The position numbers and the translations under genes were made by a program. DNA of 64,000 nucleotides from Nitrincola alkalilacustris (GTDB lineage: Bacteria > Pseudomonadota > Gammaproteobacteria > Pseudomonadales > Balneatricaceae). Within the stretch, counting starts at the first letter, position 1, and each line of letters starts with the position of its first letter. Below, in pieces: positions 1-9,615 of this stretch. The notes under the pieces were generated by a model. The model was given only the letters and a program-made list of their open reading frames with translations. It was not told the origin of the DNA and did not search any database. The DNA is taken from positions 62,001 through 126,000 of the forward strand of contig NZ_WBOM01000005.1 of assembly GCF_008973755.1 (NCBI RefSeq). The letters are read 5' to 3'.

Positions 1-945
1 TCCAGCCTGCCGGAGATCTCGATTCCTGTACCCGGTATCGCAGAGCAGCCCCTTATACATTTACCACTGTCGGATCAGGTGTCGACCACTCCCAAGGCTG
101 TGGAAGGGCGTGCAATCAAGTTACCTGTGCTGGGTGAGGTGTCAGCCACAGACAGCTCACTGCTGCTTTTGACCCTGCTGATCGCTTTCGTGGATGGGAT
201 GAACCCTTGCTCCATCTGGGTGCTGGCACTACTGCTTGGCCTGGTGATCCATTCAGGCTCGCGCCGTCGCATTCTACTGGTAGGCGTGACTTTTCTTCTC
301 ACCACCGCTTCGATATACGGGGCTTTCATATCCGGTGTATTCAGCGTACTCAGCTATGTGCTTTATCTGAGCTGGGTACAGTGGGCAGTGGCACTGCTGG
401 CGCTGGTGTTTGGGTTGGTCAATATCAAGGATTACTTCCTGTTTGGAAAAGGTATCTCGTTCACTATCCCGAAAAGTCAGAAGCCCGGTATCTATCAGAA
501 GCTGCGCACATTACTCAGGTATGAGCTGACAGGATTCAGTCTGCTGCTGGCAACAGTGGTCATGGCCTCCGGTATAGCATTGGTTGAGTTGCCATGTACC
601 GCCGGTTTTCCAGTTGTCTGGAGCGGTATTCTGGCCGATCGTGATGTGCAGGGCGTTGATTTCCTGCTGCTGCTTGCGCTCTATCTGCTGATCTATCTTG
701 GTGTTGAGCTGAGTATTTTCCTTGTAGCACTGGTCACGCTGAAAATGGGTCGTTTTGAAGAGCGTCAGGGGCGGATCTTGAAACTGCTCGGCGGTACGAT
801 CATGGTGATGCTGGCGCTGGTGATGGCATTCAGTCCAGAGCTGATGAATGACCTGGCAGGTACGCTGGCCGTTTTTGTACTGGCAGTGTTGATGGCACTG
901 TTGATCATGGCTGTGCATCGGTTTGTGACAAGGTCCAGGCTATAG
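1..945 (+). CDS. CcdA/DsbD-like membrane thiol-disulfide protein, 3' part
   Basis: The frame is open from base 1, so the GTG at 79 is probably internal and the true start lies upstream of the window. The visible 314 residues begin with a hydrophilic stretch holding short repeats of the type LPxLGEVS, followed by about seven hydrophobic segments. Two cysteines sit in membrane-proximal motifs, GMNPCSIW and ELPCTAGFP, the arrangement used by CcdA/DsbD proteins to carry reducing equivalents across the inner membrane. The N-terminal part may be the tail of a thioredoxin- or glutaredoxin-like domain, but this cannot be seen here. The family call is inferred from the cysteine pair and topology. Confidence 0.65.
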   Translation, partial: SSLPEISIPVPGIAEQPLIHLPLSDQVSTTPKAVEGRAIKLPVLGEVSATDSSLLLLTLLIAFVDGMNPCSIWVLALLLGLVIHSGSRRRILLVGVTFLLTTASIYGAFISGVFSVLSYVLYLSWVQWAVALLALVFGLVNIKDYFLFGKGISFTIPKSQKPGIYQKLRTLLRYELTGFSLLLATVVMASGIALVELPCTAGFPVVWSGILADRDVQGVDFLLLLALYLLIYLGVELSIFLVALVTLKMGRFEERQGRILKLLGGTIMVMLALVMAFSPELMNDLAGTLAVFVLAVLMALLIMAVHRFVTRSRL

Positions 946-997
946 CAGGTATAAATCACTGGGGTAGCCTGTATTCAAACATTAGCTGTGCCTCACA

Positions 998-1906
998 CTA
1001 TGGCATCGCATAGCGCCGATCAGCTTTGCCAGCCCTCACCACTTGTCCCGGTGTGTCATGGCCAACCAGATCAGGCAGTGTTGCTGCCACACTGAGCAGG
1101 CGGTCCAGATCCACACCGGTATTCACTCCCATCTGCTCAAACATGTGAACCAGATCTTCGGTACAGACATTGCCGGTGGCTCCGGGCGCATAAGGGCAAC
1201 CACCCAGACCACCCAGCGATGCATCGAAGCGGATTATACCCGCCTGCCAGGCTGCCAGCGCATTGGCAAGACCCATGCCGCGGGTATTATGAAAATGCAG
1301 GGTGAAGGGGGTATCAGGCCAGCGTTGCAGAACGGCCTCACACAGATTGCCGACCTGAGCGGGGTTGGCCATACCGGTTGTGTCACACAGGGTTATACCC
1401 TGGATACCCAGGTTGATCAGTTGATCCACTCGTCTCAGCACCTGATCCATGGGAATGTCACCCTCGAAGGGGCAACCGAAAGCGGTTGAGAGGGAAGCAT
1501 TAATGAACACTCCGCTGCCACTGGCGATCTGCAGGATATTCGCAAATTTCTCCAGTGACTGTTCAGGTGTCATGCGCAGGTTGACCCTGCTGTGCGATTC
1601 ACTGGCCGACATCACCAGATTGATCTCATCCACACCACAACTCAGTGCACGCTCGCAGCCTTTTTCATTCGGAACCAGCACGGTGATGCGAGTTTCGGGT
1701 CGGCGCGTGATGCCGCGTAGCACCTCTTCGGCATCGCGCAGATTGGGAATAGCCTTGGGCGAGGTAAAGGAGGTGGCTTCAATTCGTGCCAGGCCCGTTG
1801 CCAAGAGTGCATTGATCAACTGAATTTTCTGCTCGGTAGGCACGAAAACCGCTTCGATCTGCAGACCGTCGCGGGGGGCTACTTCATTGATCTGGAGTTG
1901 CTTCAT
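998..1906 (-). CDS. mvaB: Hydroxymethylglutaryl-CoA lyase
   Basis: Cleaves (S)-3-hydroxy-3-methylglutaryl-CoA to acetoacetate and acetyl-CoA in the cytosol (302 aa, normal family length). The N-terminal EVAPRDGLQ metal and substrate motif and the C-terminal signature GLGGCPYAPGATGN, with its active-site cysteine, are both intact. The frame opens at 1912, but the Shine-Dalgarno TAGGAG touches that ATG and lies six bases before the ATG at 1906, so 1906 is preferred. That TAGGAG also contains the TAG stop of the upstream CoA-transferase, which implies translational coupling. It is the last gene of a transporter, CoA-transferase and lyase operon. Neighbours typical of leucine degradation (liuABC) are absent, so the HMG-CoA may instead come from the CoA-transferase. 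Confidence 0.9.
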   Translation of the reverse strand: MKQLQINEVAPRDGLQIEAVFVPTEQKIQLINALLATGLARIEATSFTSPKAIPNLRDAEEVLRGITRRPETRITVLVPNEKGCERALSCGVDEINLVMSASESHSRVNLRMTPEQSLEKFANILQIASGSGVFINASLSTAFGCPFEGDIPMDQVLRRVDQLINLGIQGITLCDTTGMANPAQVGNLCEAVLQRWPDTPFTLHFHNTRGMGLANALAAWQAGIIRFDASLGGLGGCPYAPGATGNVCTEDLVHMFEQMGVNTGVDLDRLLSVAATLPDLVGHDTPGQVVRAGKADRRYAMP

Positions 1907-1915
1907 GGTCATCTC

Positions 1916-3121
1916 CTAAATAATACCAGCCTGGCGCAGCTTATCGCGTGTCGCCTGATCGATGCCAAGCTCATCCAGCACCTCATCGGTATGCTGGCCG
2001 AGTGCCGGGCCTGCACTGCCTATCCTGCCCGGGGTGGCGCTGAGTTTGGGCAGCACGCCGGGTACCTTGAGCGGCTTGCCGTTGGGTCGGGCGATAGTCT
2101 GGATCATCTCGCGGGCCATGAAATGCACATCCTTTGCGATATCGGCAGCGGTGTAAGGAAACCCGACCGGCACTCTGACACCATCTAAAGTATCCAGAAT
2201 CTCCTGTCTCGGACGCTCCAGCGTCCAGGCCTCGATGGCGTCATCAATCAGTTGAGCATGTTGGGTGCGCCCGTCGTTATGTGCGAAGCGTTCATCCTCG
2301 GCCAGATCCGAGCGGCCGATCACCTGCATCAGGCGTTTGAAGATGCTGTCGCCATTACCGGCGATCAGAACATAATCGCCATCCTGACAACGATAGGCAT
2401 TGGACGGAGTGATACCGGGCAAGGCGCTGCCACCGGGCTCACGAATCACCTGCTGTGCATCGTACTCGGGCAGCAGACTTTCCATCATCGCAAAGACTGA
2501 CTCATACAGAGCAACATCGATCATCTGACCCAGACCACTGCGCTGGCGCTCCTGCAAAGCCAGCAGAATGCCGATTACGGCATAGAGAGCCGACAGGGAG
2601 TCCCCGATGCTGACACCGACTCTGACCGAAGGTTGATCCGGGTAGCCGGTCAGGTAACGCAGCCCGCCCATTGCCTCACCGATCACGCCGAAGCCGGGTT
2701 TATCCCGGTAGGGGCCGGTCTGGCCATAGCCGGAGATGCGCGCCATGATCAGTCCAGGGTTGGCTTCGGAAAGAACATCCCAGCCCAGCCCCCACTCCTC
2801 CAGAGTACCGGGGCGGAAGTTCTCAACCAGAATATCCGCTTCGCTGGCCAGTTTGCGCACCAGCTCCTGACCTTCTGGGGTGCGCAGATCCAGTGATACG
2901 GAACGCTTGTTGCGCGATTGGACATGCCACCAGAGCGAGGTTCCTTCCTCCAGAATGCGCCATTTGCGCAAAGGGTCACCTGTTCCGGGTGGCTCGATCT
3001 TGATCACATCGGCACCGAACTCGCCCAGCAGCTTGGTGGAAAAGGGGCCGGCGATCAGTTGGCCGAGTTCGAGCACCTTGAGATCTTTCAGGGGGAGGTT
3101 GCGTGATGATGTCGATGTCAT
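1916..3121 (-). CDS. CaiB/BaiF family (class III) CoA-transferase
   Basis: Moves CoA from a donor thioester to a carboxylic acid in the cytosol. The 401 residues show the family N-terminus (LKVLELGQLIAGPF), the EPPGTGDP loop, LVENFRPG, and the catalytic aspartate at about residue 174 in SIGDS. The gene sits three bases before the HMG-CoA lyase gene and downstream of a TRAP transporter. That context favours a dicarboxylate such as 3-hydroxy-3-methylglutarate or glutarate as acceptor, as for the related mammalian succinate-hydroxymethylglutarate CoA-transferase SUGCT. The substrate is an inference; family membership is clear. Confidence 0.85.
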   Translation of the reverse strand: MTSTSSRNLPLKDLKVLELGQLIAGPFSTKLLGEFGADVIKIEPPGTGDPLRKWRILEEGTSLWWHVQSRNKRSVSLDLRTPEGQELVRKLASEADILVENFRPGTLEEWGLGWDVLSEANPGLIMARISGYGQTGPYRDKPGFGVIGEAMGGLRYLTGYPDQPSVRVGVSIGDSLSALYAVIGILLALQERQRSGLGQMIDVALYESVFAMMESLLPEYDAQQVIREPGGSALPGITPSNAYRCQDGDYVLIAGNGDSIFKRLMQVIGRSDLAEDERFAHNDGRTQHAQLIDDAIEAWTLERPRQEILDTLDGVRVPVGFPYTAADIAKDVHFMAREMIQTIARPNGKPLKVPGVLPKLSATPGRIGSAGPALGQHTDEVLDELGIDQATRDKLRQAGII

Positions 3122-3179
3122 ATCTCTGTCCTGAAGTTAACGGTTTTCACGGTCTGTAGCCCTGCTCAGTAGCTATAGC

Positions 3180-3216
3180 CAATAGCCCTAATCAATAGCA
3201 CTAATCAATAGCCCAT
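3180..3216. repeat. 13-bp tandem repeat at the dctM stop codon
   Basis: The unit CAATAGCCCTAAT occurs at 3180-3192, again with one change at 3193-3205, and a third partial copy starts at 3206. The third copy includes the reverse complement of the dctM stop codon. The array therefore looks like a slippage duplication of the last codons of dctM into the gap before the CoA-transferase gene. Confidence 0.7.
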
Positions 3217-4500
3217 TGCTTTTGGCAACCAGGTGGCCAGACTTGGGGTAGCTGCCAGAATCAGTATGGTCAGGAGTATCGGTATCAGGAAGGGGAGTAC
3301 CGATATCACGACCTGTGCATAGCGCAGGCGCGTGATTCCCACCATCAGAAAGAGTACCGTGCCGAAGGGTGGCGTGATAACACCCACCGACAGAGTGATC
3401 ACCATGACAATACCAAAATGGATTGGATCTATTCCGGCAGCCAGAGCTGCAGGGACGACGATGGGTGTGAAAATCAGAATACTCTCAATCACCGACATGA
3501 AGCAGCCGATCAACAGGAAGAAGAGCACGAAGACCAGCAGCAGGAGAAAGGTCGGTACATCCATGCTGGCCACCTGACCGGCCAGCATCTGCGGTATGCC
3601 CATGCGGACCAGTATCCAACCATAGAAGCTGGATACGGCGATGATGAGCAAAATGGCAGCACTGAACATCAGCGTGCGCCTGAATGCCAGAAACAGGTCG
3701 GAGAATTTCAGGTCACGATAGACAAACATACCGAGAATCACGGCATACAGCGAAGCCACGGCACCGGCTTCTGTCGGCGTGAAGAATCCACCCCAGATAC
3801 CGCCGACAATTATTGCCGGCATCATCAGTGGCAAAATCGCCCGCTTACCTGTACGTAATACCTCACGACCATCAAAGGGGGTGGGCTCCGGCATCTTGAC
3901 CTTGCCTGCCATGCCCAACGCAACGGTCATGCCCATCAAGAGAAGGGCCATCAGAATGCCGGGTATCAGGCCAGCCATGAACAGTCCGCCGATACTGACA
4001 TTGGCCAGCCAGCCATAGACTACCAGTGCGATACTGGGCGGCAGAATCGGCCCGATGACACTGGATGCCGCCGTAACACCTGCAGAGTAACCCAGATCAT
4101 AGCCGCGCTCTTTCATCGCCTTTATTTCGATACTGCCAAGGCCTGCGGCATCTGCCACCGCCGTACCGGACATGGTGGCGAAAATGGAGCTGGCGACCAC
4201 ATTGGCATGGCCCAGACCACCCTTTGTGAAACCGACCAGTGCGGTGGCAAAGTCGAAGATCCGGGTCGTGGTCGAGCCGGTGTTCATGATGTTGGCTGCC
4301 AGAATGAACAGTGGGATAGCCAGCAGTGTAAAGTTGTTGAGTGTTTGCACCATACGCAGCGACAACAGCTCGACCGGGAGTCCGGAGGCGCCTGTCACGG
4401 CCAATGCGATAAAGGATGTTACCCCTATGGCCACTACCACCGGCAGGCCGATCGCCATCAGCACCAGCAATCCGCCAACAAAAATCAGTAACTCAACCAT
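3205..4500 (-). CDS. dctM: TRAP transporter large permease (DctM)
   Basis: Ion-coupled transport subunit of a tripartite periplasmic carboxylate transporter in the inner membrane. The 431 residues form about a dozen hydrophobic segments with family motifs such as AIPLFILAANIMN, GTAVADAAGLGSIE, GPILPPSIALVVYG and TPPFGTVLFL. Its ATG overlaps the dctQ stop by one base (TGATG), which implies coupled translation. It lies between the small permease and the CoA-transferase, so its cargo is probably the acid that the CoA-transferase activates. Confidence 0.95.
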   Translation of the reverse strand: MVELLIFVGGLLVLMAIGLPVVVAIGVTSFIALAVTGASGLPVELLSLRMVQTLNNFTLLAIPLFILAANIMNTGSTTTRIFDFATALVGFTKGGLGHANVVASSIFATMSGTAVADAAGLGSIEIKAMKERGYDLGYSAGVTAASSVIGPILPPSIALVVYGWLANVSIGGLFMAGLIPGILMALLLMGMTVALGMAGKVKMPEPTPFDGREVLRTGKRAILPLMMPAIIVGGIWGGFFTPTEAGAVASLYAVILGMFVYRDLKFSDLFLAFRRTLMFSAAILLIIAVSSFYGWILVRMGIPQMLAGQVASMDVPTFLLLLVFVLFFLLIGCFMSVIESILIFTPIVVPAALAAGIDPIHFGIVMVITLSVGVITPPFGTVLFLMVGITRLRYAQVVISVLPFLIPILLTILILAATPSLATWLPKAMGY

Positions 4501-5042
4501 CAGTTGTCATCCCCGCCAGAGCCTTTGATAGACTGCCATTCCACTGGCCCTCTGAGGGTCTGCCACAGGGCCAGTATTGCCATGCCGACAAATCCGAGCA
4601 GAATGCCGTAATACAGCCAGGTAAAGCTGATGCTCAGTGATACGGTTTTGTTGTGTGCACTCATATAGGACATGATCCATGCTCCCCAGGCCGCCAGGGA
4701 AAAAAAGCTGCAGGAGATCAGCGCAACCAGTCGGTATTGCAAACCTTTAGCGAGCGATGACATACGGTGGCTGAACAGATCCACCAGCAGGTGTTCGCCT
4801 CTGACCCAGGCAGATATGGAGCCAAAACCAACCGCATAGATGATCAGCAGGGAGGCAATCTCTTCCGTCCAGGGCATGCTCAGACCGAGTACATCACGCA
4901 CCACTACGGCAGAAACGATGATCAGTAATGTTGAGGCCAGCAGCAGTACGCCCATAGTGTCACACAGGCGAGTCAGAAATTTGAGCGCGTAAAAGGCTAT
5001 ACGATCGGGTAAGAAAGAGGGGGGCATCAGCGATCTGTTCAA
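4500..5042 (-). CDS. dctQ: TRAP transporter small permease (DctQ)
   Basis: Four-helix membrane subunit that partners the large permease (180 aa). The helices fall at roughly residues 28-50, 62-82, 105-128 and 143-163. The start is a TTG at 5042. It is supported by AGGAG eight bases upstream, whereas the first ATG at 5024 would be about 26 bases from that site. The gene is 89 bases downstream of the binding-protein gene and overlaps dctM by one base. Confidence 0.85.
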   Translation of the reverse strand: MNRSLMPPSFLPDRIAFYALKFLTRLCDTMGVLLLASTLLIIVSAVVVRDVLGLSMPWTEEIASLLIIYAVGFGSISAWVRGEHLLVDLFSHRMSSLAKGLQYRLVALISCSFFSLAAWGAWIMSYMSAHNKTVSLSISFTWLYYGILLGFVGMAILALWQTLRGPVEWQSIKGSGGDDN

Positions 5043-5069
5043 GATCGTTTCTCCTTTGCGTAAGTCAGC

Positions 5070-5105
5070 ACAACCCGGTGAAGTCAGCAGACCTTTCCGG
5101 GTTGT
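5070..5105 (-). terminator. Intercistronic hairpin between dctP and dctQ
   Basis: ACAACCCGG at 5070-5078 pairs perfectly with CCGGGTTGT at 5097-5105 around an 18-base loop. It has no U-tract on the minus strand, so partial attenuation or mRNA end protection is likelier than full termination. Such a hairpin after the binding-protein gene would keep DctP more abundant than the permease. Confidence 0.5.
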
Positions 5106-5131
5106 CGGATAAAACAGTATCTCAGGGGTTA

Positions 5132-6106
5132 TCAGTTGCTGCCCAGAGCATCGTCCAGAACGCCATCCGCCATTTCGGATAGAATCCGCTCGATTGCAGG
5201 CATCGCTGCTTCACGGAAGGCATCCACATCCGGCTCAATGATGGTCATGCCATTATTTTCGAGTTGTTCGAGGTAATAGATATCCAGTTCGCGTTCACGC
5301 TCGGTGCCATGCAGGCGCGCCACATCGATCGCTTCAGTCAGAATAGCCTGATCATCGGCACTCAACGAATCCCACCAGCGTTTACTGGCCACCCAGTTCC
5401 AGGGGAACATTACGTGGCTGGTCAGAATGATATGGTCCTGAACTTCCCACAAGCGGCGGGTATAAGGGGAGGAGAGAGAGTTCTCATGTCCATCCACCTG
5501 ACGGGTCTGCATCGCCAGATAGATCTCAGGCGCGGGAACGTTCACGACTTGTGCGCCAGCCTCTTCCCAGACCTGCAGCCATACCGGCAAGGAGGGAAGG
5601 CGCATGCGGAAGCCCTGCAGATCAGCCGGGGTATGTATCGCCTTGTTGGCCGTCATATGGCGCGGACCACGATGCTGTGTACCGAAATACTTCAAACCAC
5701 CTGTCTGTTCGGCAACCTCAACCATTTTCAGACCTGACGGGCTCTCCATATAGGCATCGACATCCTCCCAGGTGGCGAACACAAAGGGCACGGTGATAGC
5801 GTCATACTGTGGGGCATATTGCTGGCGCCAGTTACCTCCAGTAAGGGATATCTGTGTCTGGCCCAGGTTCAGCAGCTCAAGGACGGCATTTTCACCACCG
5901 AGTGAGCCAGCCAGGAAAGGGCGGACATTGAATCGGCCCGGCGCTTTCTCCTCCAGATACTCAGCAAAACGCTCTACCGCCGCGCTCTCTGAGCCGCCTT
6001 CGCTCATGGTGTTATTGACTTGAATTTCGATGGGGTTGGCGAAGGCGAAGGGGGCTGAACTGAGCATTCCGATAGTCGCCAGAGTGGCAAACAGTTTCTT
6101 TTGCAT
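5132..6106 (-). CDS. dctP: TRAP transporter substrate-binding protein (DctP family)
   Basis: Periplasmic binding protein (324 aa) that captures an organic acid for the DctQM permease. It has a clear signal peptide (a lysine pair, then a hydrophobic core ending at AFA). Family motifs include GSLGGENAVLELL, the RMTANKAIHTPADLQGFRMR region and MQTRQVDGHENSL; the RMR arginine typically pairs with the substrate carboxylate. An AGGA element lies about 11 bases before the ATG. It is the first gene of the operon that ends with HMG-CoA lyase and is divergent from the ydfG-like gene. Confidence 0.93.
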   Translation of the reverse strand: MQKKLFATLATIGMLSSAPFAFANPIEIQVNNTMSEGGSESAAVERFAEYLEEKAPGRFNVRPFLAGSLGGENAVLELLNLGQTQISLTGGNWRQQYAPQYDAITVPFVFATWEDVDAYMESPSGLKMVEVAEQTGGLKYFGTQHRGPRHMTANKAIHTPADLQGFRMRLPSLPVWLQVWEEAGAQVVNVPAPEIYLAMQTRQVDGHENSLSSPYTRRLWEVQDHIILTSHVMFPWNWVASKRWWDSLSADDQAILTEAIDVARLHGTERERELDIYYLEQLENNGMTIIEPDVDAFREAAMPAIERILSEMADGVLDDALGSN

Positions 6107-6225
6107 GGGTTGTCATCCTGTTGATTTTGTTTTTATTGGTGAAACAGTGCATATTAGTTTTCATTGATACTACAACATGGATATGGCCCGGGCAACGATA
6201 AGGAGATCCGGAACGATTTTCATGA

Positions 6226-7056
<831 letters not shown>

Positions 7057-7065
7057 GAGGTAAGC

Positions 7066-8064
7066 ATGAATAACGATACTTTCAAGGCTCTACTGCTGGA
7101 ACAGGATACCGAGGGCAAGACACTGGCCAGCATCAAACAGCTGACCCAGAGTGATCTGCCGGATGAGGAGGTGCTGGTCGCGGTGGATTACTCCAGCCTC
7201 AACTACAAGGATGGCCTGGCAGTCACAGGCACTGGCAAGATTGTACTGAGCTGGCCGCTGGTGCCGGGGATTGATCTGGCCGGTCGTGTGGTGGAGTCGC
7301 GCAGTGATGCGTTCAAGCCCGGCGATGCCGTGGTGCTGACCGGCTGGGGTGTGGGGGAACGCTTCTGGGGTGGCTATGCACAATTGCAACGTGTGAAGCC
7401 TGAATGGCTGGTGCCTCTGCCCGATGGGATGACTGCGCGACAGGCGATGGCGATCGGCACGGCGGGTTTTACAGCGATGCTTTGTGTGATGGCGCTCGAG
7501 GCTGGCGGTGTCACTCCTGATCAGGGGCCGGTGGTTGTAACCGGAGCAGCCGGGGGTGTGGGCAGTGTTGCAGTGGCGCTGTTAGCACGGGCCGGTTATC
7601 AGGTGACGGCAGTCACCGGGCGCGAATCGACGCATGCTTATCTGCGTGAGTTGGGTGCCAGCGAGATCATCTCCCGTGATGAAATGCAGCAACCAAGCCG
7701 GCCACTGGAGAAACAACGTTGGGCAGGTGCGGTGGATACCGTGGGTGGCCCGATACTGGCGCGGGTACTGGCGGAGGCAAATTATGGCGCCACGATCGCC
7801 GCGTGTGGCCTGGCCGGTGGCTACCAATTGCCGACCTCGGTGATGCCTTTTATCCTGCGTAATGTTCGGCTGCAGGGCGTGGACTCGGTGATGTGCCCTC
7901 TGGCTCAACGTCAGGTTGCCTGGCAGCGTCTGGCACGTGATCTGCCAGCCCAGGTGTTGGAGGGGATGATCGAAGAGGTAGCATTGGAGGGCGTGCCAGA
8001 AAAGGCAGCTCAGATTCTGAAAGGTCAGGTGCAGGGCCGAGTGGTGGTGAATCTTCAGGGTTAA
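7066..8064 (+). CDS. acuI: AcuI/YhdH-family acryloyl-CoA reductase
   Basis: Zinc-independent medium-chain reductase (332 aa). Members reduce acryloyl-CoA to propionyl-CoA with NADPH, which detoxifies acrylate in organisms that use DMSP or 3-hydroxypropionate. The sequence has the family N-terminus (SSLNYKDGLAVTG), the Rossmann motif TGAAGGVGSVAVAL, and a C-terminus like YhdH and AcuI. It follows ydfG by nine bases with GAGG before its ATG. No DMSP lyase, acrylate-CoA ligase or 3-hydroxypropionyl-CoA dehydratase is seen nearby, so the exact physiological substrate is inferred. Confidence 0.85.
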   Translation: MNNDTFKALLLEQDTEGKTLASIKQLTQSDLPDEEVLVAVDYSSLNYKDGLAVTGTGKIVLSWPLVPGIDLAGRVVESRSDAFKPGDAVVLTGWGVGERFWGGYAQLQRVKPEWLVPLPDGMTARQAMAIGTAGFTAMLCVMALEAGGVTPDQGPVVVTGAAGGVGSVAVALLARAGYQVTAVTGRESTHAYLRELGASEIISRDEMQQPSRPLEKQRWAGAVDTVGGPILARVLAEANYGATIAACGLAGGYQLPTSVMPFILRNVRLQGVDSVMCPLAQRQVAWQRLARDLPAQVLEGMIEEVALEGVPEKAAQILKGQVQGRVVVNLQG

Positions 8065-8068
8065 AGAA

Positions 8069-8091
8069 ACGCGCCTGATATCAAGGCGCGT
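8069..8091. terminator. Bidirectional terminator between acuI and the metallopeptidase gene
   Basis: ACGCGCCT (8069-8076) pairs with AGGCGCGT (8084-8091) around a seven-base loop. On the minus strand the stem is followed by TTTCTTTAA, a reasonable U-rich tail, so it best serves the convergent metallopeptidase gene. Confidence 0.6.
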
Positions 8092-8122
8092 ATCGATTGA
8101 CTCCCCAACTGAATATATCCCA

Positions 8123-9088
8123 TCAAAAACCCAATGCCCCGCGACGTAACCAGTTGTGCACAAAGGCTAGTTTTCGATGAGCAGTTTCAGATAAAACGAA
8201 AGGATAAATATCTGATAAACCCATTGATCGGTTAATATGATTGATACGAATTGCCAGTGTTGTCGCTACGTGAACTAGTAAACCACAATCAGGCTCGGAA
8301 TATGGGTCCCAGTTATGCAGAGGAAGCTCTGGAGATTTTAATCCTGTGGTAACAAAGCTATCGGCAATGTCCGTTAAGTGTAAAAGATGCGCAGCCGTTT
8401 CAGCCCAGTCTTCATGAGGATGAGCCGACGCATAGCTGGTCAAATAAAACATTTCCCAGTCACTGGGAGGTCCTTGATGATAATGCTCTTTCAGTGCAGC
8501 CGTATAGTCGGTTCGTTCGTCGCCAAACATTTCTCGAAATGCAATCAAGAAATCCTCTCGTAAGCTCAACCGCCACCATAACATATGAGCAATTTCATGA
8601 CGCATGTGGCCTATCATAGTCCGATAAGGTTCATCCAGCGCTTCTCTGCGAGTGACTCGAACTACGGGGTCTGCTTCGGATACACTAATGGTGATAACAC
8701 CATCGCCATGGCCCATTCCGGCAGGTGTAAGTCCATCAGCCAGCATATGAAAAATCGGGCGAGTTCCTGAGTCTTCAGGTCTGAACCAATGCCAGCGACC
8801 TAAATTATCGAGCGCCCAGCGTTTTGCGGCTTCGGTATCTGCCCAATTTGATATCGCGTTGGGGAGCTTAGGGTCGGGAGCCAGGCGAGTCATGGCACAG
8901 GAGCGACACAAGGCACCTTCCTCGTGTGCAATCCAGTTGCAACTAATGATCTCACGGTTGGCACAGAACGGCGCTACTGGAATAAATGCTCGTGCCTGAG
9001 GATCATAACCGACGGGAGTACCTTCAGCGGTTGTCAGATTGTGAAACCAGATAGTCCCGGAACCCACTGGGTTGGAAAATACATACAT
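8123..9088 (-). CDS. Putative zinc metallopeptidase with N-terminal zinc-ribbon-like cysteines
   Basis: A 321-residue protein of the family annotated as putative zinc-binding metallopeptidase (Peptidase_Mx-like). The N-terminal third has four cysteines (C-x6-C, then CRSC) suggesting a zinc ribbon. The middle holds HEIAHMLWW, a gluzincin-type HExxH motif, with a downstream glutamate in the EDWAETAAH region that could be the third ligand. There is no signal peptide, so it should be cytosolic. Its substrate is unknown. It stands alone between a terminator and an AT-rich spacer. Confidence 0.75.
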   Translation of the reverse strand: MYVFSNPVGSGTIWFHNLTTAEGTPVGYDPQARAFIPVAPFCANREIISCNWIAHEEGALCRSCAMTRLAPDPKLPNAISNWADTEAAKRWALDNLGRWHWFRPEDSGTRPIFHMLADGLTPAGMGHGDGVITISVSEADPVVRVTRREALDEPYRTMIGHMRHEIAHMLWWRLSLREDFLIAFREMFGDERTDYTAALKEHYHQGPPSDWEMFYLTSYASAHPHEDWAETAAHLLHLTDIADSFVTTGLKSPELPLHNWDPYSEPDCGLLVHVATTLAIRINHINRSMGLSDIYPFVLSETAHRKLAFVHNWLRRGALGF

Positions 9089-9194
9089 TTAAGGCTCCTT
9101 GCTGACTCCGAAGTAAAGGTAAACCTATACCCTTTCCGGCAGGAAAACTACCTTCCTGTATAAATGCTATTATATTTTTCCACAACCTACTGGC

Positions 9195-9521
9195 GTACAG
9201 TTAATACTGAAGGCGATAGCAAAGGATAGTGAAGATTTAACTATTTTTGATCATTCCACTAAAGCATCGATGGTTCGATTATTGGCTAAGGGTATGGATG
9301 AAAATGTCACTCTAAATCGTTTGTACTCTGATCAAATTTCCGGTGAAGAATTTCCTGAAGCGGAAGGTATTATATGGCTAATGGAAGAGTTGTCGAAGGA
9401 TAGTTTGTCTCGTGAGTTTTTTGTTACCAGTTCCAGTTTTTGGCTTGAAGATATACTGGAGCTTGCTGAATTTGAAGCTGATATTTATGTTGATGAAAAT
9501 GACGAAGATGAGCAAAATTAA
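9195..9521 (+). pseudogene. Remnant of an unidentified AT-rich gene lacking a start
   Basis: An acidic ORF whose protein-like character begins near 9195. It stays in frame back to a stop at 9120 without any ATG, GTG or TTG before the ATG at 9270, and no ribosome binding site precedes 9270. From 9270 it would give 84 residues ending in a very acidic DENDEDEQN tail. Base composition is far more AT-rich than in the flanking genes, which points to horizontal origin. I read it as the 3' part of a lost gene, possibly a small antitoxin- or immunity-like protein; that is a guess. A functional 84-residue protein is the alternative. Confidence 0.4.
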
Positions 9522-9615
9522 ATTATTGATCCTCTACACAACATTTGACGGCCGGGCTCAACTCCACCTAGAGCGCGGATTGGTATTTCGTCAGTCTGTG
9601 CCGTGATCCAAGGCC

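Noticed and set aside
4207-4491. Gln- and His-rich plus-strand ORFs over the dctM gene
   Set aside because: Typical translation of the reverse of a hydrophobic membrane gene.
6164-6175. TTGATACTACAA as a GntR-type operator before the TRAP operon
   Set aside because: Only three bases on each side are symmetric, and no GntR gene is nearby.
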